Shown piece after piece: positions 32,476 to 45,365 of a stretch of 64,000 nucleotides of DNA. The position numbers and the translations under genes are program-made. Source of the DNA: Isoetes taiwanensis (taxonomy: Eukaryota; Streptophyta; Lycopodiopsida; Isoetales; Isoetaceae); assembly GCA_021234155.1 (NCBI GenBank), contig JAJEKV010000836.1, forward strand, positions 1 through 64,000, read 5' to 3'. The notes beneath the pieces are model-generated. The model was not told the origin of the DNA. It saw nothing but the letters and a program-made list of their open reading frames with translations, and ran no database searches. The first letter of the stretch is position 1. Every line of letters begins with the position of its first letter.

Positions 32476-33607
32476 CAATTGCTTGTTTATGTAAAATCGA
32501 ACCTGCATGCAAATTAATTCGTGAAAATATCAAGCTGGTTTCATTCAAAGGGGTTCTTCTTCTTAATTCAAATACTCAAGTTTGAAGACATCATTTGAAG
32601 AGGCACAAAGGAATAAATCTTACACGGAATCTATTGTGAAATGAGATTTGGGAAGCGCCGGGATCAAAAAGCGACTAACCCTTTGTTCATTGTCTCCGGT
32701 TCGACACGATGAAGCTTACGATAGGACACGAAGAAATAGGGTTTGGAAATCTGGGATGAAATCGGCGTTGATGGCTGCTGATCTGGCCCGATGATCTTAA
32801 ACACATGAAAGCATGATAAGCCGATCTTTGGAACAAAGAATGCGGTCGTAAATAATTTTGGGACAAAAAGGGAAGACTTGAAACAAAGAAAATATGCCTT
32901 TCCTATCGCGGCGCGTAGCACATCGAAAAGATTTGCCCATGCGGCGCATGGCAGCACCCTACCAGGTCCCTTTCCTACCTACCCATTTCTTTTCCACTAC
33001 CCTTTTGGTTTTCTTTCGACCCTACTAGGTTCTTTTCCTACGCCCAATTTTACCGACAACCTACTTGTTTTAGTTCCGATACGTACATGTGCATATATGG
33101 ACCTCCCTTAAACCTGCGATATTTTATGAAGCGAAATGATATCTTTTTATTTATCTTTTTACCTCTTACGCATTAATAAGAAAGTTGCCATGCCATGGCG
33201 TAGCTTGACAATTTTTTTTTTTCTAAATGGCTATGTGTTCATAGCATGCTCGATTTATTTTTAGCGATGGGTATACATGCACAATGTCTTAGTGTGTCTT
33301 GTTTTGTCGCTTGTCTTGTTTTTAAGCACATTTTAGCCTTTAGTTTTGGTCAAGATTCTAGTGGTTCTTCAATTTCTCCATTTTTCGGGGTGCATCCCAA
33401 ATTCACCTAAAATGTGATTCTAATTTTACACCTAGTTTGGAGGTGTAAAATTAACAAAAAAAATTTCGATAACTTTGGACCCTAAAATGGGTCCATAATT
33501 GTAAATTGAGGGCCATTTTGTAATTGACCCCCTAAAAGTGGCAAAATTTAAGGTTTTTTTTAGGGAATCTTTGAAAGATTCTTTTTGTGGTGCAAGCCTT
33601 GCGGTCA

Positions 33608-34124
33608 TTAGTCGTTTGCTAGGTCCTTCTGTTCATAGTGTTCTTCAAGATATTTGTGCCACTTGATGGTGATTGTAACACTAACATCAAGAACCTTGCT
33701 CTTCTTGCCACCTTCGTTTGCTATTTTTCTTTTTCTTTCACGTTTTCTTGTTGATGTACCTCCTCTCTCCTCTTTTTCCTCTTGATTTTCATGCTCTTCT
33801 TCTTTTGTCTCCCTTTCCTTCATATCCTTCTATGCTTGCTTCCGTTCTTCTCAGCTCATCCCTATCGTCTTGCCTATTTTGCTTCATATCCTTCTATGCT
33901 TGCTTCACTCACTTTGTTCCCGAAACAATAAGGCTGCCATCCTTCCTTAGTCTCCCCCCCTTTTCTTTGTAGGCCCAAGCATAAGCCTTGGCAAGGGACT
34001 TAAATTCTCTTAAGCTCTCTTTGTGGTGGATGCAACACCTGAAGGGACTTCCACATAAATACTCGTTGAAAAAAGGCATGGGAATCAAGGGGCTGGCAAT
34101 TGTTAATATTGGATGGTACTCCAA
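33608..34124 (-). pseudogene. Broken minus-strand coding fragment, charged/coiled
   Basis: Frame 33908-34124 reads CCIHHKESLREFKSLAKAYA, then KEKGGRLRKDGSLIVSGTK. After it, frames at 33823-33608 read RKRKIANEGGKKSKVLDV and WHKYLEEHYEQKDL. A lysine/glutamate-rich coil separates the two. The composition suggests an old transposon accessory protein or a nuclear protein, but no family is recognised. Confidence 0.3.
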
Positions 34125-34599
34125 CGGCTACCGCGACAACTTGCTCCCATGAAGTGCGCCTTTCTCATCCATAGTACTAGATCCACCCTTCACGACCTAC
34201 CAATTCTCCTAGCAAATTGTTTCCAGCGTGATGGAAAGCTAAAACATACACACTTACCCGACTATAGATGTCGTCGTTTATACGCCATACTACTCAAGAA
34301 CAAATAGGAAAAGTGAAAACATCACTTGACTCATCTCAAACCAAAGGGCGAAACTTGGCCGGAAAAACTGGTGAAATAGCGACCACCAATTTTTGGGGAA
34401 AAAGTGGCAACAAGCATAAAAGCGAGTGATTGCGCAACCTACTCACAAAATACACCTGAGTTCCCTTTGCGTAGGCGTGATTGTAACCTACTCACAAAAG
34501 ATTTTACTACTTCCGGTAAATACTTTTTGTCTTTGGAGATGAAACAATCTTGTACCTCTATTGGCTCCTAAATGACATATCGGGGCCTTGAATTCTAGG

Positions 34600-35325
34600 C
34601 TTGGGAATCTATAGAATTCATGGGATTAGAGATTTTAGGCCCAAAATCAATACAATTTTTAAAAGGATGGACTTTTAGATGGCATTTCACGCTCCATACT
34701 ACGTGAGCATGCATATTGTATTTACAAAAGAATCCATTGTGGATTAGAACTTGGTTGGAATCTCTATGGATTGTGGGCCTAGAATCCATCATAGTTGGGA
34801 AGGACCTAGAATTCGACCCTAAATTAGAAACTATTTAGACCCAGGTGGGTCGAACTAATCCAGGCCGTGAGTGGTTTGGCTTTTATTGTTGCATTAGTGG
34901 GTGCCAGAATGCGAAGCGGAGGATTTTTTGGAGCAAAAGGCGAGCAAAATCCTTTCTGCAACTCTAAACTCTATGTTTTAATGCAGGATGGCCAAATCAT
35001 AGGTGAATCGTCATCAAAATGCTTCGCTTCCTTGATATTTTTGCTCTGTCTTTTGCCCTTTCTTATCGCTCGCCTTTGTTATACTCTGCCCTTTCTTATG
35101 CCGGGTTCTAGATAAGCGTCGGCAATTCTGAGCCCCTCGTTAGTCATTATCTCTGCTTGTCTAGTATCATCATTCGCAAAGGTTTTCCCTTGAAAACCTT
35201 TCAGGCGAGGGTTTTTAATCCTAATAGTAATGATTGTACTAGCCCATTGTATGGGTCCCATGACCCATTGGTCTCCGTGGGCGTTAAAAACTATTCTATT
35301 CTATTCTATTCTATTCTATTCTATC
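34600..35325 (+). mobile_element. Retroelement 3' end followed by (CTATT)n
   Basis: The stretch ends CATTGGTCTCCGTGGGCGTTAAAA at 35265-35289 and runs into about seven CTATT units. The terminal word matches the end of the LINE fragment at 18.53 kb (TTGGTCTCCGTGG.CGTTAAAA). No coding part is recognisable, so it may be a LINE tail or a dependent SINE. The left border is unknown. Confidence 0.45.
35290..35325. repeat. (CTATT)n microsatellite
   Basis: About seven pentamer units follow GGGCGTTAAAA directly. Confidence 0.9.
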
Positions 35326-35329
35326 CTCT

Positions 35330-36449
35330 GCGCGTGCTTTCTGAAGCAGAGCATCGACCAAATTTGGCGAGGCGAGCAAGGCATCGACCTCTTGGCAATG
35401 ACAATGATTTCTTCCTGCGTGACAACACTTTGCCTCATCGGCCTCTGCTTCTTTCTTTTTTTTTTTTAACAATGGTCGGTTTAATATCAAGTTTTTGATA
35501 GATTTCATCTTAGGGATGATTTATTTATAACTTAGCTAAGAGCGGTGAGAGGCTCAAAGGTTTGCCCTTTGCCTACGAGTAGATTCCATGCACTCTTTGC
35601 TTGGTAGACACACCTAGCCCTAAGTAAGTGTTCATCTACAACAAATATTTTGTCTCTAGCTAATCCTTTGTTTTTCCCTCGAATCCTCTATTTTCCTATC
35701 TTGTTTACACATATATAGAAAAGACTATAGCACCCATTATCATGATGTAGCTTCTTTGGGTTAGATGATTTGTTCAATAATTATATTTGTGGCGAATATT
35801 CATGATTTTATTGCTTGGTCTACTAATCCGCAATTTACTCTCAGATTTCAAATTGTGTAAAACATAAGCGTTGGACACTATTTGCAGAAGCTAATCCAAG
35901 CAAACCAAGATCTTTGTTGCTATTATTTACGCTCTAGGGATGAAACTTGAACCAATGGATTAGAAGGGTGGTTTTAAGAATTGAATAGTTTTTATTTTTT
36001 GTATTATAATTTGGTTGTTTCTAAGTTGTTCAAGGTCTAGTCTTCTCTTTGTTGCTATTTATTCAAAATTAGTGGTTCTTTGAAGATGTATTACATGTTG
36101 TTTGTAAATTATTTGAGGGGAAAATAAAAGCTTGAATTTTGGAAGAATAAAGATTCGATAAGTCGGCAAAAATCCCCTACTACGTCGACCTTCTCCCACC
36201 TAGGTGGTGGTCCGACTACCCCAGGGCCTAACTATGGAATCCATGATATGGAATCTATGGATTGTGGGCCAAGTACGGAGGGGCCTTTGGAAGCAGCAAA
36301 GCATAAACCATCATGGAATGTGGCGTCTTAAAAACTCAACACGCCTTTCAAATGAGTATTCATCATACGTGGTCTGCATGCAGCCACAAAGGCCACGTCA
36401 TTCACTATTCTTTTACTCGGCTTAAATTTCTGTCGGCTCTTCGTGTGTT
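35330..36449. other. AT-rich spacer, no gene seen
   Basis: No coding signal or clear repeat. Words around 36230-36310 (GGAATCCATGATATGGAATC) echo similar words near 34600-34800. Confidence 0.35.
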
Positions 36450-37670
36450 ATGAACGAACTCCATAAAGTGCTCCTCTTTCTTTTCTGTAGGCAAAAATGG
36501 AGCTCGGAGTCGGAGATGCCAAAGAAACTGCAGACAATGTCAGTCACCTTGGCGCCTCAAGTGCTTGGTCCTTTCCGTCTGCATTCCAATGTGCTTTGCA
36601 AGGCAGATTTTTTCAAAACTCAGCTCTCTGAAACATGGACCTCCGGATCCGACAAAAACCTGCTGAAATCCTTGTGAAGATTGTACGGACCTAACTAAAT
36701 ATCTCAGATGCTTTGAGTTGCTATATATGCCAAACAAGAGGGTCATTTCTCCAACGTTGAAGAATCTCTTGGCATCTTAGAGGTAGCAGCAAGTTACTCT
36801 GTCAAAGAGCTGATTGATCGTTGTATGAAGTATTTGGAGGCTGTGCCTTGGACTTCCAAAAAAACAGGCAATTAGGTCTTGTGTTTCTTTCCTAAATTTA
36901 AAACCATCTGCAGATTTGGATCTCAGGTTATCGCCTCCTCCATGCGGTTTAATCGAAAGTACGTTGTTGGAGGATCTAGCGATAACTGTTACAAAATGAA
37001 GGGCATACGAAACAAAATTCCTGGACCATACTCTAAGTTGATGTGGTTAATAGAAGACTTTCAGAGACTTAAGGTTGCTGATGAAGCTGTCAAATTTCTG
37101 GCCGAAAGAAACGAATTAGCCAAACTTGTTTGGGAACGTAATGAAAGGTGTGTAATGGGTCGCATGAGTGCCGCCCTTTGTTACTGAAACTCTGAATGGT
37201 TTGTTTGGAAGGCTTCAGCACGGGAAAGTGGTGGCTTGTAGAACAGTCAAATTGCTTTAGTTACTTCATGGTTCCCTGTTTTTCTACAGCTCATGACCGA
37301 TTTTGCAGTTGTGGTGATTGGCTTGAGAGCGTGGTGGAATCCCTCCCACTGTATGATCGACAACAAGTCTTTGTCCGATTGGTTGAGTTTGGTTTTCGCA
37401 ACTCGGAACTCTTTAATAGAGTTTCTTCTTCCTGGTGTAGTTAACGTACTTGGCATAGAACGGAACAGTTTAGGAACGGCAAGCCTTAAAGAACGAGTAC
37501 AGCAAGCTCATTGGCAAGCTCATTCCCGTCTAAAGAATGCCCACTTGGGAATCCTCAAATATCGAGCTGCATCTGTAATGAAACTAAGTATGTGTGAGGA
37601 TGTTTGTTCTTTTTGTGGCGTAACGAAAGTTAAGCTCATGAAACTAGACGGCAACACTCCCTGATTACTT
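36450..37670 (+). pseudogene. BTB/POZ-domain gene or relic
   Basis: The frame from about 36490 reads LGPFRLHSNVLCKADFFKTQ and LSETWTSGSDKNLLKSL, the typical BTB segment in which an H..VL...S.FF..ML motif is followed by a short acidic loop. A second block (36780-36865) reads LEVAASYSVKELIDRCMKYL and EAVPWTS, the plant-type BTB C-terminal helix and linker. Later blocks read LIEDFQRLKVADEAVKFLAE and CGDWLESVVESLPLYDRQQ in different phases. Plant BTB proteins of this type serve as substrate adaptors for CUL3 ubiquitin ligases. The blocks could be exons, but stops and phase changes inside domains suggest at least partial decay. The start codon is not fixed. Confidence 0.5.
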
Positions 37671-37679
37671 TGCAGAGCA

Positions 37680-40600
37680 ATTAAAATGCAAAGAAATTGT
37701 ATATATCTATGATCATGAGCTCCATACGAATCAGTCCACGGGTGCATGTATGAAGAGCCATGAGAATATGATGTAATGAAGAGCTAGAAAAATATGTAAA
37801 ATTACTGTAAATTATCGTCAGTTTCCAATGGAGTCTAGCTACAAAAATATGACGTAAATTACTGTAAATTATGGTGTTGGATTACAGTGAATTCAGGTTT
37901 TTGCTTGCAAATAACGCTGGATTTACAATGTATTCAGGAAGAATTTGCATCGTCATGTGGCTATGTGGCTATTGTGGAGGCATGGGTTGTATGAATAAGA
38001 ACTAGTAATAGTGCCCACCGTGAAAACTTGTTAATGAATTTACAGAATTAAATGCGCAGACCTTGCAATTTACAGCCGCTAAATGTACACATAATATTCT
38101 TAGATTCTTAGGTGGGATGGAGATGGAGGTTGCATAACAAATCAAGTGTAGGGAGGTGTGGCCACGCAAAGCGCCGTTGCCATTTAAAGGCTGCAAAAAA
38201 ATGGCCAAGTCAGATTCGTTAGGGGTTCAGTTAAAGGCTGTGAAGCAAAACATTAGGGCTGCGCCTGAGAGAAGGCGGAGAGCTCGTAGTAGGTAGCGGT
38301 ATGTCGACCAGCATGACAAAGGCGGCTGCTTCGCTTCACTGTGATTCCAACTCCATAACTTGGTGCAAAGTTGCCCTATTCATTTGAGCTTCTAGGCTGA
38401 GGAAGGCGATTATGAATGCTTCTAACATTATTTGAATCTTAGATGGGCATCTCACGGACTCAAATCGATCTTGGCGGGGTTTGTTTCAAGCCCAAACATC
38501 TAGGCTTCTTGTTTTAGCATATTGTTTTTTTGAATTTTAGGATTGAAAACACAACAAATGTTTTGTGAATGCCAAAGTGATTCATCAAGTGCGGCACCAT
38601 CAATTTTTCCTTCCCTTTGCGGTGGTTTTGTTCTAAGCAGTTGCTTGTATTTCATATTTTTCTTTGCGGTTTCTAACCGACATCTTTGCAACTTAATGCC
38701 GGGCACAACCGGATGCCCCTTGCTACTCTTGGCACTCATGGTTCTACAAAATTTAAGAACAAAGAGCCAATTCATTGGCATCGGAGGGAGCTAATAGCGT
38801 TTACATATGAAGGGGGCATTTCAAGAGATGAAGATGGGCGGCATTCCTTGTTAATGAATGTAAGGATTTTTTTATGGCTTTGTTATCTTTTATAGTGCTA
38901 AGCATGTTAATCATTGTTGTATGACTCTATTTGAAATTCAATTCAAATAGATAACTACGATGTGTCATGGCGAGAATTTTATAAGAGGAGTTTCTCATAC
39001 TTCTAGGTGATTATTGAAAGGAGGGATGAAGGTCTTAGCTCCATATCGTAATTTAAAACTAATGCCAATAAATGGTATGCGAGGCAAGTTCTTGTATCCA
39101 CATTCATTTCCATGCTTTATCATGTTCTTCAGTTATAGAAAGTGTACTTGTTAGATTGCACCATCAAAGACATATAATTCTAGCATTTGAAGCCATAGAG
39201 TGTCTTGTTTTGTTTCTTCCAATTGTATGCATCATTTTTTGTGATATACAAGTGAAGGATGCGAAAGATGTGTCCATTTATTTGTAGCGGCGGCAACAAT
39301 TGGTCTTGATTATCTTGATCGAGGAGAGTGAATAAGGCGTCTAAGGGTTTGTTATTATGCCCATCCAATTCTTGACTTGTAAAGCTCTAATTAGTGGAAA
39401 AATTGTTTGAAAATCACGGGTTATGATCACGATTATTATTAATGCGTAGGAGTCTTTGCACCAAGCTAGGTCTTGAATACCATGGTTTCTTAAAATTCCA
39501 AGTAGTTTATTGGATTGAAACATGTTTATTAAATCCAAGGCGCAGTGAATTTAAAGATTGTTAATAGTTTTTGTTCATCAATCTTATCAAAGTATAAGTT
39601 TGATGGACATTTTTGAAACTCGTATGTTACTTTCGAAAGTTTAGGCATTACTATGACAAAAGGTGAACAAATTGCATGGGAGCCTTAAATGGCCACTACG
39701 ATAGCCTATGTGGCTGCCCCCCTCGATACGGTGGTACCAATACCCTACCACTTTGTACGTCATAAAGTGGAGCTGGGGTTGCCAACTTGACATGCAATAA
39801 AATTTGCGGTGATGCGAGGACCTTGTTGGGCATGTTTCCATGTGGCATGCATGCTTTACCAAGATGTTCATATCATTGTTGCGATAATTTCCCCTTTAAG
39901 TCGCGACCAATGGACACCCTCCTACTAATTGTAATAGTCCACCTTTTTTAGTACAAAATAGATGAGCATTGAATTGCTTTATATATAAGGGTCTTTCAAA
40001 GGAGATCTTGTGTAGGCATCTAATAATACATTTAAGGGTGTGTTTTTTAAGGTACTCAACTTTTTATGTGCGGCAACTTGTGCTGGTCGGTCTTTGGACC
40101 GTCAAGTGAAATTTTTTGGCTTCGTCATAGCACTTCACCCGCCATTTCCTCTGAAGCCAAATTACGTTGAATTCGATCCGAAGCCAGGAAATTACCACTT
40201 GACAATCCCGTGCGGGTTGTTGATCCGTCTTCTTGATCGTGCGAGGTGATGGCGCCATGTTCGGCAAGCAATTTGAAAATAAATTTGGCGGTTTGAAGTT
40301 CTTGAGTATAAATACCATGAATTTCTTTCTTTGCTAGATTTCTCAATTAAATCTATGGCGGAATGGAGAAAACTTTTCGTGCATCGTATTGCAAGAATCA
40401 AGTTAATTTTGATGTTGCAAAACTGCTATCTAACCTCAAGTTTTCAGTCGGGTGAAAATTTTTTGGCGGTTGTTCGAATTGCTGATGCAATTTGTCGACA
40501 ATCATAAGTCTTGATTCAAAGCGAGCCAACAAGTTTCGGGCGAATCCAATTTGTGCTAGATATTTACCATGGTAATTGAGGATCATGATGCATTTCATTT

Positions 40601-40740
40601 TCATGTATCTTTGAAATGCATATTAATCTATGAGTTTGCTTTGGTGAAAGAAATTTGGACAAGATGGAGTTACATATGGCTACATCAATTCCTATAGATT
40701 GGGTAATTTTGAACTTACATATTTGTTGTTGATTTCTTTC
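37680..40740. other. AT-rich region, no recognised gene
   Basis: Isolated coding-like fragments occur, for example HNRMPLATLGTHGSTKFKNK near 38706-38765 and FPLKPNYVEFDPKPGNYHL near 40145-40200, but neither belongs to a family I recognise. Confidence 0.35.
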
Positions 40741-40744
40741 CTTA

Positions 40745-43700
40745 TTTGTTGATGTTTGCTTTAATTCTAGAAAATGTTTTTTTGTCACAATCCGAACCTT
40801 ATGGAGACAATGAAAGTGCATTTCATGAAGATTTGCAACCTTCTTACCATGAAGGTGATTTCCAAAGTCTGAGAAGGGTGCAAATAGCGAGGGGGAACTC
40901 AAGATGTCCAAAGTGAAGAAGGTGTGCAACCTTCTTTAAGTCGATTCAAGGGGTGGATTCCTTGAATTTACTGAACTTTTCTTTTACTAATCTTTGTTGT
41001 CTTTCTTGTTATGAAGGGTGTCACCAAGATAATACACAAGGAACCCAATGTCATGATCAACCTCATTTTCAAGGTAAGCAAGGTTTGCATGATTTAACAA
41101 CTCTACAAAAGGTTTCTTTGACTTTTCATTTGATTCTTTTTCTAGCAGATTGTCATGCTTTTAGAAGGTATAGAGTGAGTTAAGGAGAAAAAGAGAGCTT
41201 AAGAGGAAAGGGAATTGCAACGGATGAAGAAGCATTGCTCCAAGGTGATCTAAGCACATGGAAGAAGAGAATGCTATCAAAAAAGGTTGCGATTGAAGGT
41301 GAAAAAGGTTCTTGGTAATGCAAGTTGTAGGGATAGGAAAGAGATAATTAAATTCTGGCACGCAAAGTGGCTACACGAACTTGTTGTTCCTAACTCCAAG
41401 GATGAATCTGTAATGAAGAAAATTGTGGAGAATTTAAAGAACTCTTTTGCGGATCATAAGAATGAAAAAAAGCAGAGATATTAAGAGGGCAAGAAATGCT
41501 GCCATGGTTTATCGCATCAATACCAATATTAACAAATCAGCTTTCTCGAACTCTATGCAGAGCGAGAAAGATTATCACAAGCTATTTGTAAGAAAAGAAG
41601 AGTAGATGCTAAACTTGGTGAGGTCCATGGTCCATGTTCAAAAATAAGATTAGATGTGACAAACTCTCTTATGTGAGAGAAAACTAGTGGTGGATTTTTG
41701 GAGACACAATACAAGAGTTTCCCCATGTAAAACATGTCATCAAGATAAAAGCAACGGAAAGAAGATGTGCATGCACTACACTTTCTTGAAGAAGACGAGG
41801 TAATTTTAAAGCAATTTGTTTTCAAATTGTTTAAGGTTTAAGATTTTCAACTTAAGGTTGTTGATATGTGTTGTTCTTGTTTTCTGCGACAAGTTTTCTT
41901 CAACGATTTGAAAGGCAATATCCATACTTTCAAATATCATTTCTGACATTCCATGCTCTAAAAGCCTCCATATGTCGAGGAAGGTAAAAGATAGAGACTT
42001 CTTCTTTGTATCTACCATTTGAGAGTTGACTTTGTGAGGCGGGCCATAAACAAAAGTAAGATTAGATCGGGGACCTCCATGGGCCCAAATTGCACATGCA
42101 ATTGTGATGTATGTGGTATAGGACCAACACACCAATGCATCTAAAGCTACATATGCCTCAACCTCACGAGCTTTGGAGATCTTTGGTATGTCCTAAGGAT
42201 GAATCAGGAAGAGTGGCATCAACATAATTGTCTGTTTGCTTAAATGCAAGGCTTGTGGAAAAAACAAAGTGCCAACTTGTCCAAAAGAAAGAGATTACAA
42301 GTTGAACCATCAAGTAGATTGGAAGACATTTGATAAGGTAATTCAAATTGTTATTCTTAAATGAGATATTCTTTTTGACTCAAATTCTTCTTTTTGAACC
42401 TGAGGGTTTATAGGGAGAGGACAAGGTAACTTTCTAATGATGAAAAAACTTGTTAAGAAGAAATTGCCATTCTTATAGCAATAGTTAAAAGGGGACGAGC
42501 ATAGGAAGAGCATCTTAAGAAGGTTCGTGAGAAGAAGAAAAACTTGTTAAGTCTTGAAAAGGCTGCTGGAGAAATACCGAGGGAAAAAGATCGAGGAAAG
42601 AAAGGTGGTCTTTGCAAGGCTGCTGCTTGAATTGATGAGAAGAAAGGTGGTCTTTGGAAAAGAAGATCATGAAGGCTAAGAAAAGAAGATAAGGCCCTAA
42701 GAAAGTATTACAAGTAACTTGAAATGTTAAATCCAAAAAGGTGGAATGCTTGATATATGTTTTTTCTTCTTTTGTAGGAAGCTCCCAAACACATCAACAA
42801 GCTTGTTTACAAGGCGACACCGATGCTTGAGTTGTTCCAATTTCTTTGATACCTTCCTCATTCCATTCATCCCTCATAATTATGAAGCCGGATGGCAAAC
42901 AAAAGCAGTTTAGGGAGTGTTTGGCGGCTTTTCCAAGGACACTATAGTTTCGAGTGATTGACTTTGCGAGAGACTACACCTTCAAAATCAACAAAATACA
43001 AAGCTTGCATTGGAGGAATGACCAATGCACCATTTTAGTGCACATCACATATAGGCATGCTCCACCTTCTATGAACAGAATAGAAAAGATCATTAAGGAA
43101 ACACATTTTTACATAAGTGATGATAGAGAACATGATGTACTCTTCGTTCAACATTGTTTGCAAAAACATGTAGTTTTCCTTAACGACAAAGGGTGTCCAT
43201 TACAAGAATCATGTCATGTAATTGCGATGGATGTTCCCATCAATTTAAAAGGAGCAAGGATGTTCTACTTCCTAGGCGGGGTTCTTTCAAAGCCTTTGGA
43301 AAACCAATACTTTGGAATTTCTTTGCATCATATCATGGCAAAGGTAATTACTTTTATTTTTAGTCTATTGGTTCTTTTTAATTGGCATTTCTTTAAAATT
43401 ACGTAATCAATCCTTGCGGTGAGCATGATGGTCTTTGGTCTTTGTAATAAAAAAGCCCTCACACATGAGATGTTGAAGAATTGATTACCACTAAGGAATG
43501 CACATGATGCGGTTGTGTTTCGAGAGCACATTTTAAGTCAGTTGTGACAATGAAGGAGATCATCCTTGCGGTACCACGATAGTTCGGGTTTTACATGTTG
43601 TTTTGCATTGCATGTTATTTTACATGATTCCTTTGCAGATATTTTTGGGGAGATAGCTATCAATGAGGTTGATAAGTGGCCGATCATGATTGTAAGACAT

Positions 43701-44150
43701 TGCCGAGTTCGAGAAAGTTGCATTGTATCGGACTTTGTGCATTCCAATGACCCCCTCGGGTTGCTCATATATATTTGGGTTATACATGTAATTCTTTGTT
43801 GGGCGAGGAAAGTTTGGGAAGTGCATAAACAAAAAGCGAGAATAGGATCTTGGGTTTATTACGAACTAATTCAGTCTTTGAAGGCGAGCTGGAAACATTA
43901 CAGGGTCCTATCTATGAAGGGATCATGAATGGGTTTTTGATGTAGTTGATGTTGGGGATAATTTTGCGGTATTACCATCGAGGCCAACAACAAAGGAGCA
44001 GGTGAACTTCTACATCATCAAATGCACTAAGCCTAAACACATTGTAGAGGGGCCTTTAAAGATGCATGGGGTGCTAAATTTGCTAGAAGAGAAGTGGTCC
44101 TCTCGGGTAAAGTATTATAAGTTTTTTAGGAGGTAGTGAATTTGAATTGC
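40745..44150 (+). pseudogene. Relic of a second DNA transposon (zinc ribbon plus DDE-like core)
   Basis: Exon-like fragments on the plus strand follow one another. SQSEPYGDNESAFHEDLQPS lies at 40786; ASCRDRKEIIKFWHAKWLHE at 41287-41484; a C-x2-C...C zinc ribbon (LKCKACGKNKVPTCPKERDY) at 42241-42300. The core at 42954-43350 reads MIDFARDYTFKINKIQSLHW, QCTILVHITYRH, YISDDREHDVLFVQHCLQKH and KGARMFYFLG. The tail near 43970-44100 has VNFYIIKCTKPKHIV. A zinc ribbon followed by DFA..Y, ISDD..HD and a Q/LK.AR strand is the layout of a eukaryotic transposase family widespread in animals and plants. The usual S-D-G before the last strand reads AMD here. Plausible splice sites exist (ATTCTAG before 40771, CTTTTGTAG before 42779), but stops and shifts indicate a relic. 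Confidence 0.5.
42954..43406 (+). CDS. Core exon of the second transposon
   Basis: This is the longest intact frame of the relic. The motifs FARDYTFK, TILVHITYRH and ISDDREHDVLFVQHC lie in residues 4 to 68. The frame probably leaves the exon near 43342, after HHIMAK and before a GTAATT donor-like word; the remaining residues are hydrophobic and intron-like. Confidence 0.5.
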   Translation: MIDFARDYTFKINKIQSLHWRNDQCTILVHITYRHAPPSMNRIEKIIKETHFYISDDREHDVLFVQHCLQKHVVFLNDKGCPLQESCHVIAMDVPINLKGARMFYFLGGVLSKPLENQYFGISLHHIMAKVITFIFSLLVLFNWHFFKIT

Positions 44151-45365
44151 TTGAAGATGCACCAGGAGTGCAATGCATCTGACCACTTGGTCATGTCGTG
44201 TTGCTTTGATATGGTGCACATGAAGTGAAAACATATACAAACTTCAAAAGGATGTTCATGATCATCTTTTAGATCGAGTTTTGGAGCACAAGAGTAGTCT
44301 TTATGCGGATAAGCTTAGTAGATGAGGATGAGCTGCAGAGAGCTCTTCAATGAGAAATGGAGACAAATGAATTCTTTACTAGCATACAAGCATTGCTAGT
44401 GCTAACCAAGCTGTATTCAATTGTAACATTCATATTCAAGTAATAAAAGAAAAGTTTCATTCTTTTTTTTGCTATTGCGAGAATCTAGTTTGAATAGTAA
44501 GAACTAGTTGCGGGTTTATTTTTGAAATGTAAGATTTGGTTTGAGATCGGTAATCCCTCAATTGAGTTGGTGCAGGACCTCCGGGTTGCACATGGCAACC
44601 AATCTATACCTTGATCTTGCAAGAATGAAGCTTTGTTACCAGTTTACCTTTGGTTTCCCAATTCGAGAAAAAAGTGTGTGTACTTCAAATGCAAATGCTA
44701 GCAGGTCTTAATGTATTTCGTGTTGAATCTAGCTGGTTTATATGCTTGAGAGAGATGTACTTAAGTAGATATAAAACTTTCTCTCAAGTCAGGATGCACT
44801 TAGCTATTTCAAAAGATCGTCATTGACCAGGTCAAAAATTGGTCAATGACAGGCTGATGAAGCTAAGATTTACCTTGAGAGTGTTCAAATTTTCTTTAGT
44901 GGTATAATCACTTGGAATGGTCTCGATGATCTTTAAGATTGTGTGCAAGCCATAAACTATGGGAAAGAGACAAATAAATTTGAATTGTATGTATGCATGT
45001 GGTATTACTTGAGGAATATCAATTGAATTGTGTGAATATCATTTGAATTGTTTTAATTCTTACGTGGTATTAGGGAATATCGTTTGGTGTAAGAATTGGA
45101 TTCTGGTACAAAACACTTTGCATAAACAAGAGGCCCGAACCAATGAAGAAAAAAATATACAAAAATTTTAAAGAAGCACAAAGTTCATATATTCAAGTGG
45201 TTCTGAGACATGGTCACATTCAAAAAATTGGAGACACATCACATATTCAACATGTAGTTTACATATTCAATAACTTAGAGACACATATATTCACAAAAAT
45301 TGCGAGATCATACTCAAAATTTACAAACAGGCGAGTTAACATTGAGATTGTTTCAAAACCAAACT
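44150..45365. other. Spacer, no gene seen
   Basis: AT-rich sequence with no coding motif beyond short frames. Confidence 0.35.

Larger units (their letters stand above)
28111..33600. other. Long AT-rich region without recognised genes
   Basis: Open frames are short and lack family motifs. One fragment near 29880-29960 (QNNVPQPHELPHFTGTFSPL) looks coding-like but is isolated. Local repeats are listed separately. Confidence 0.4.
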
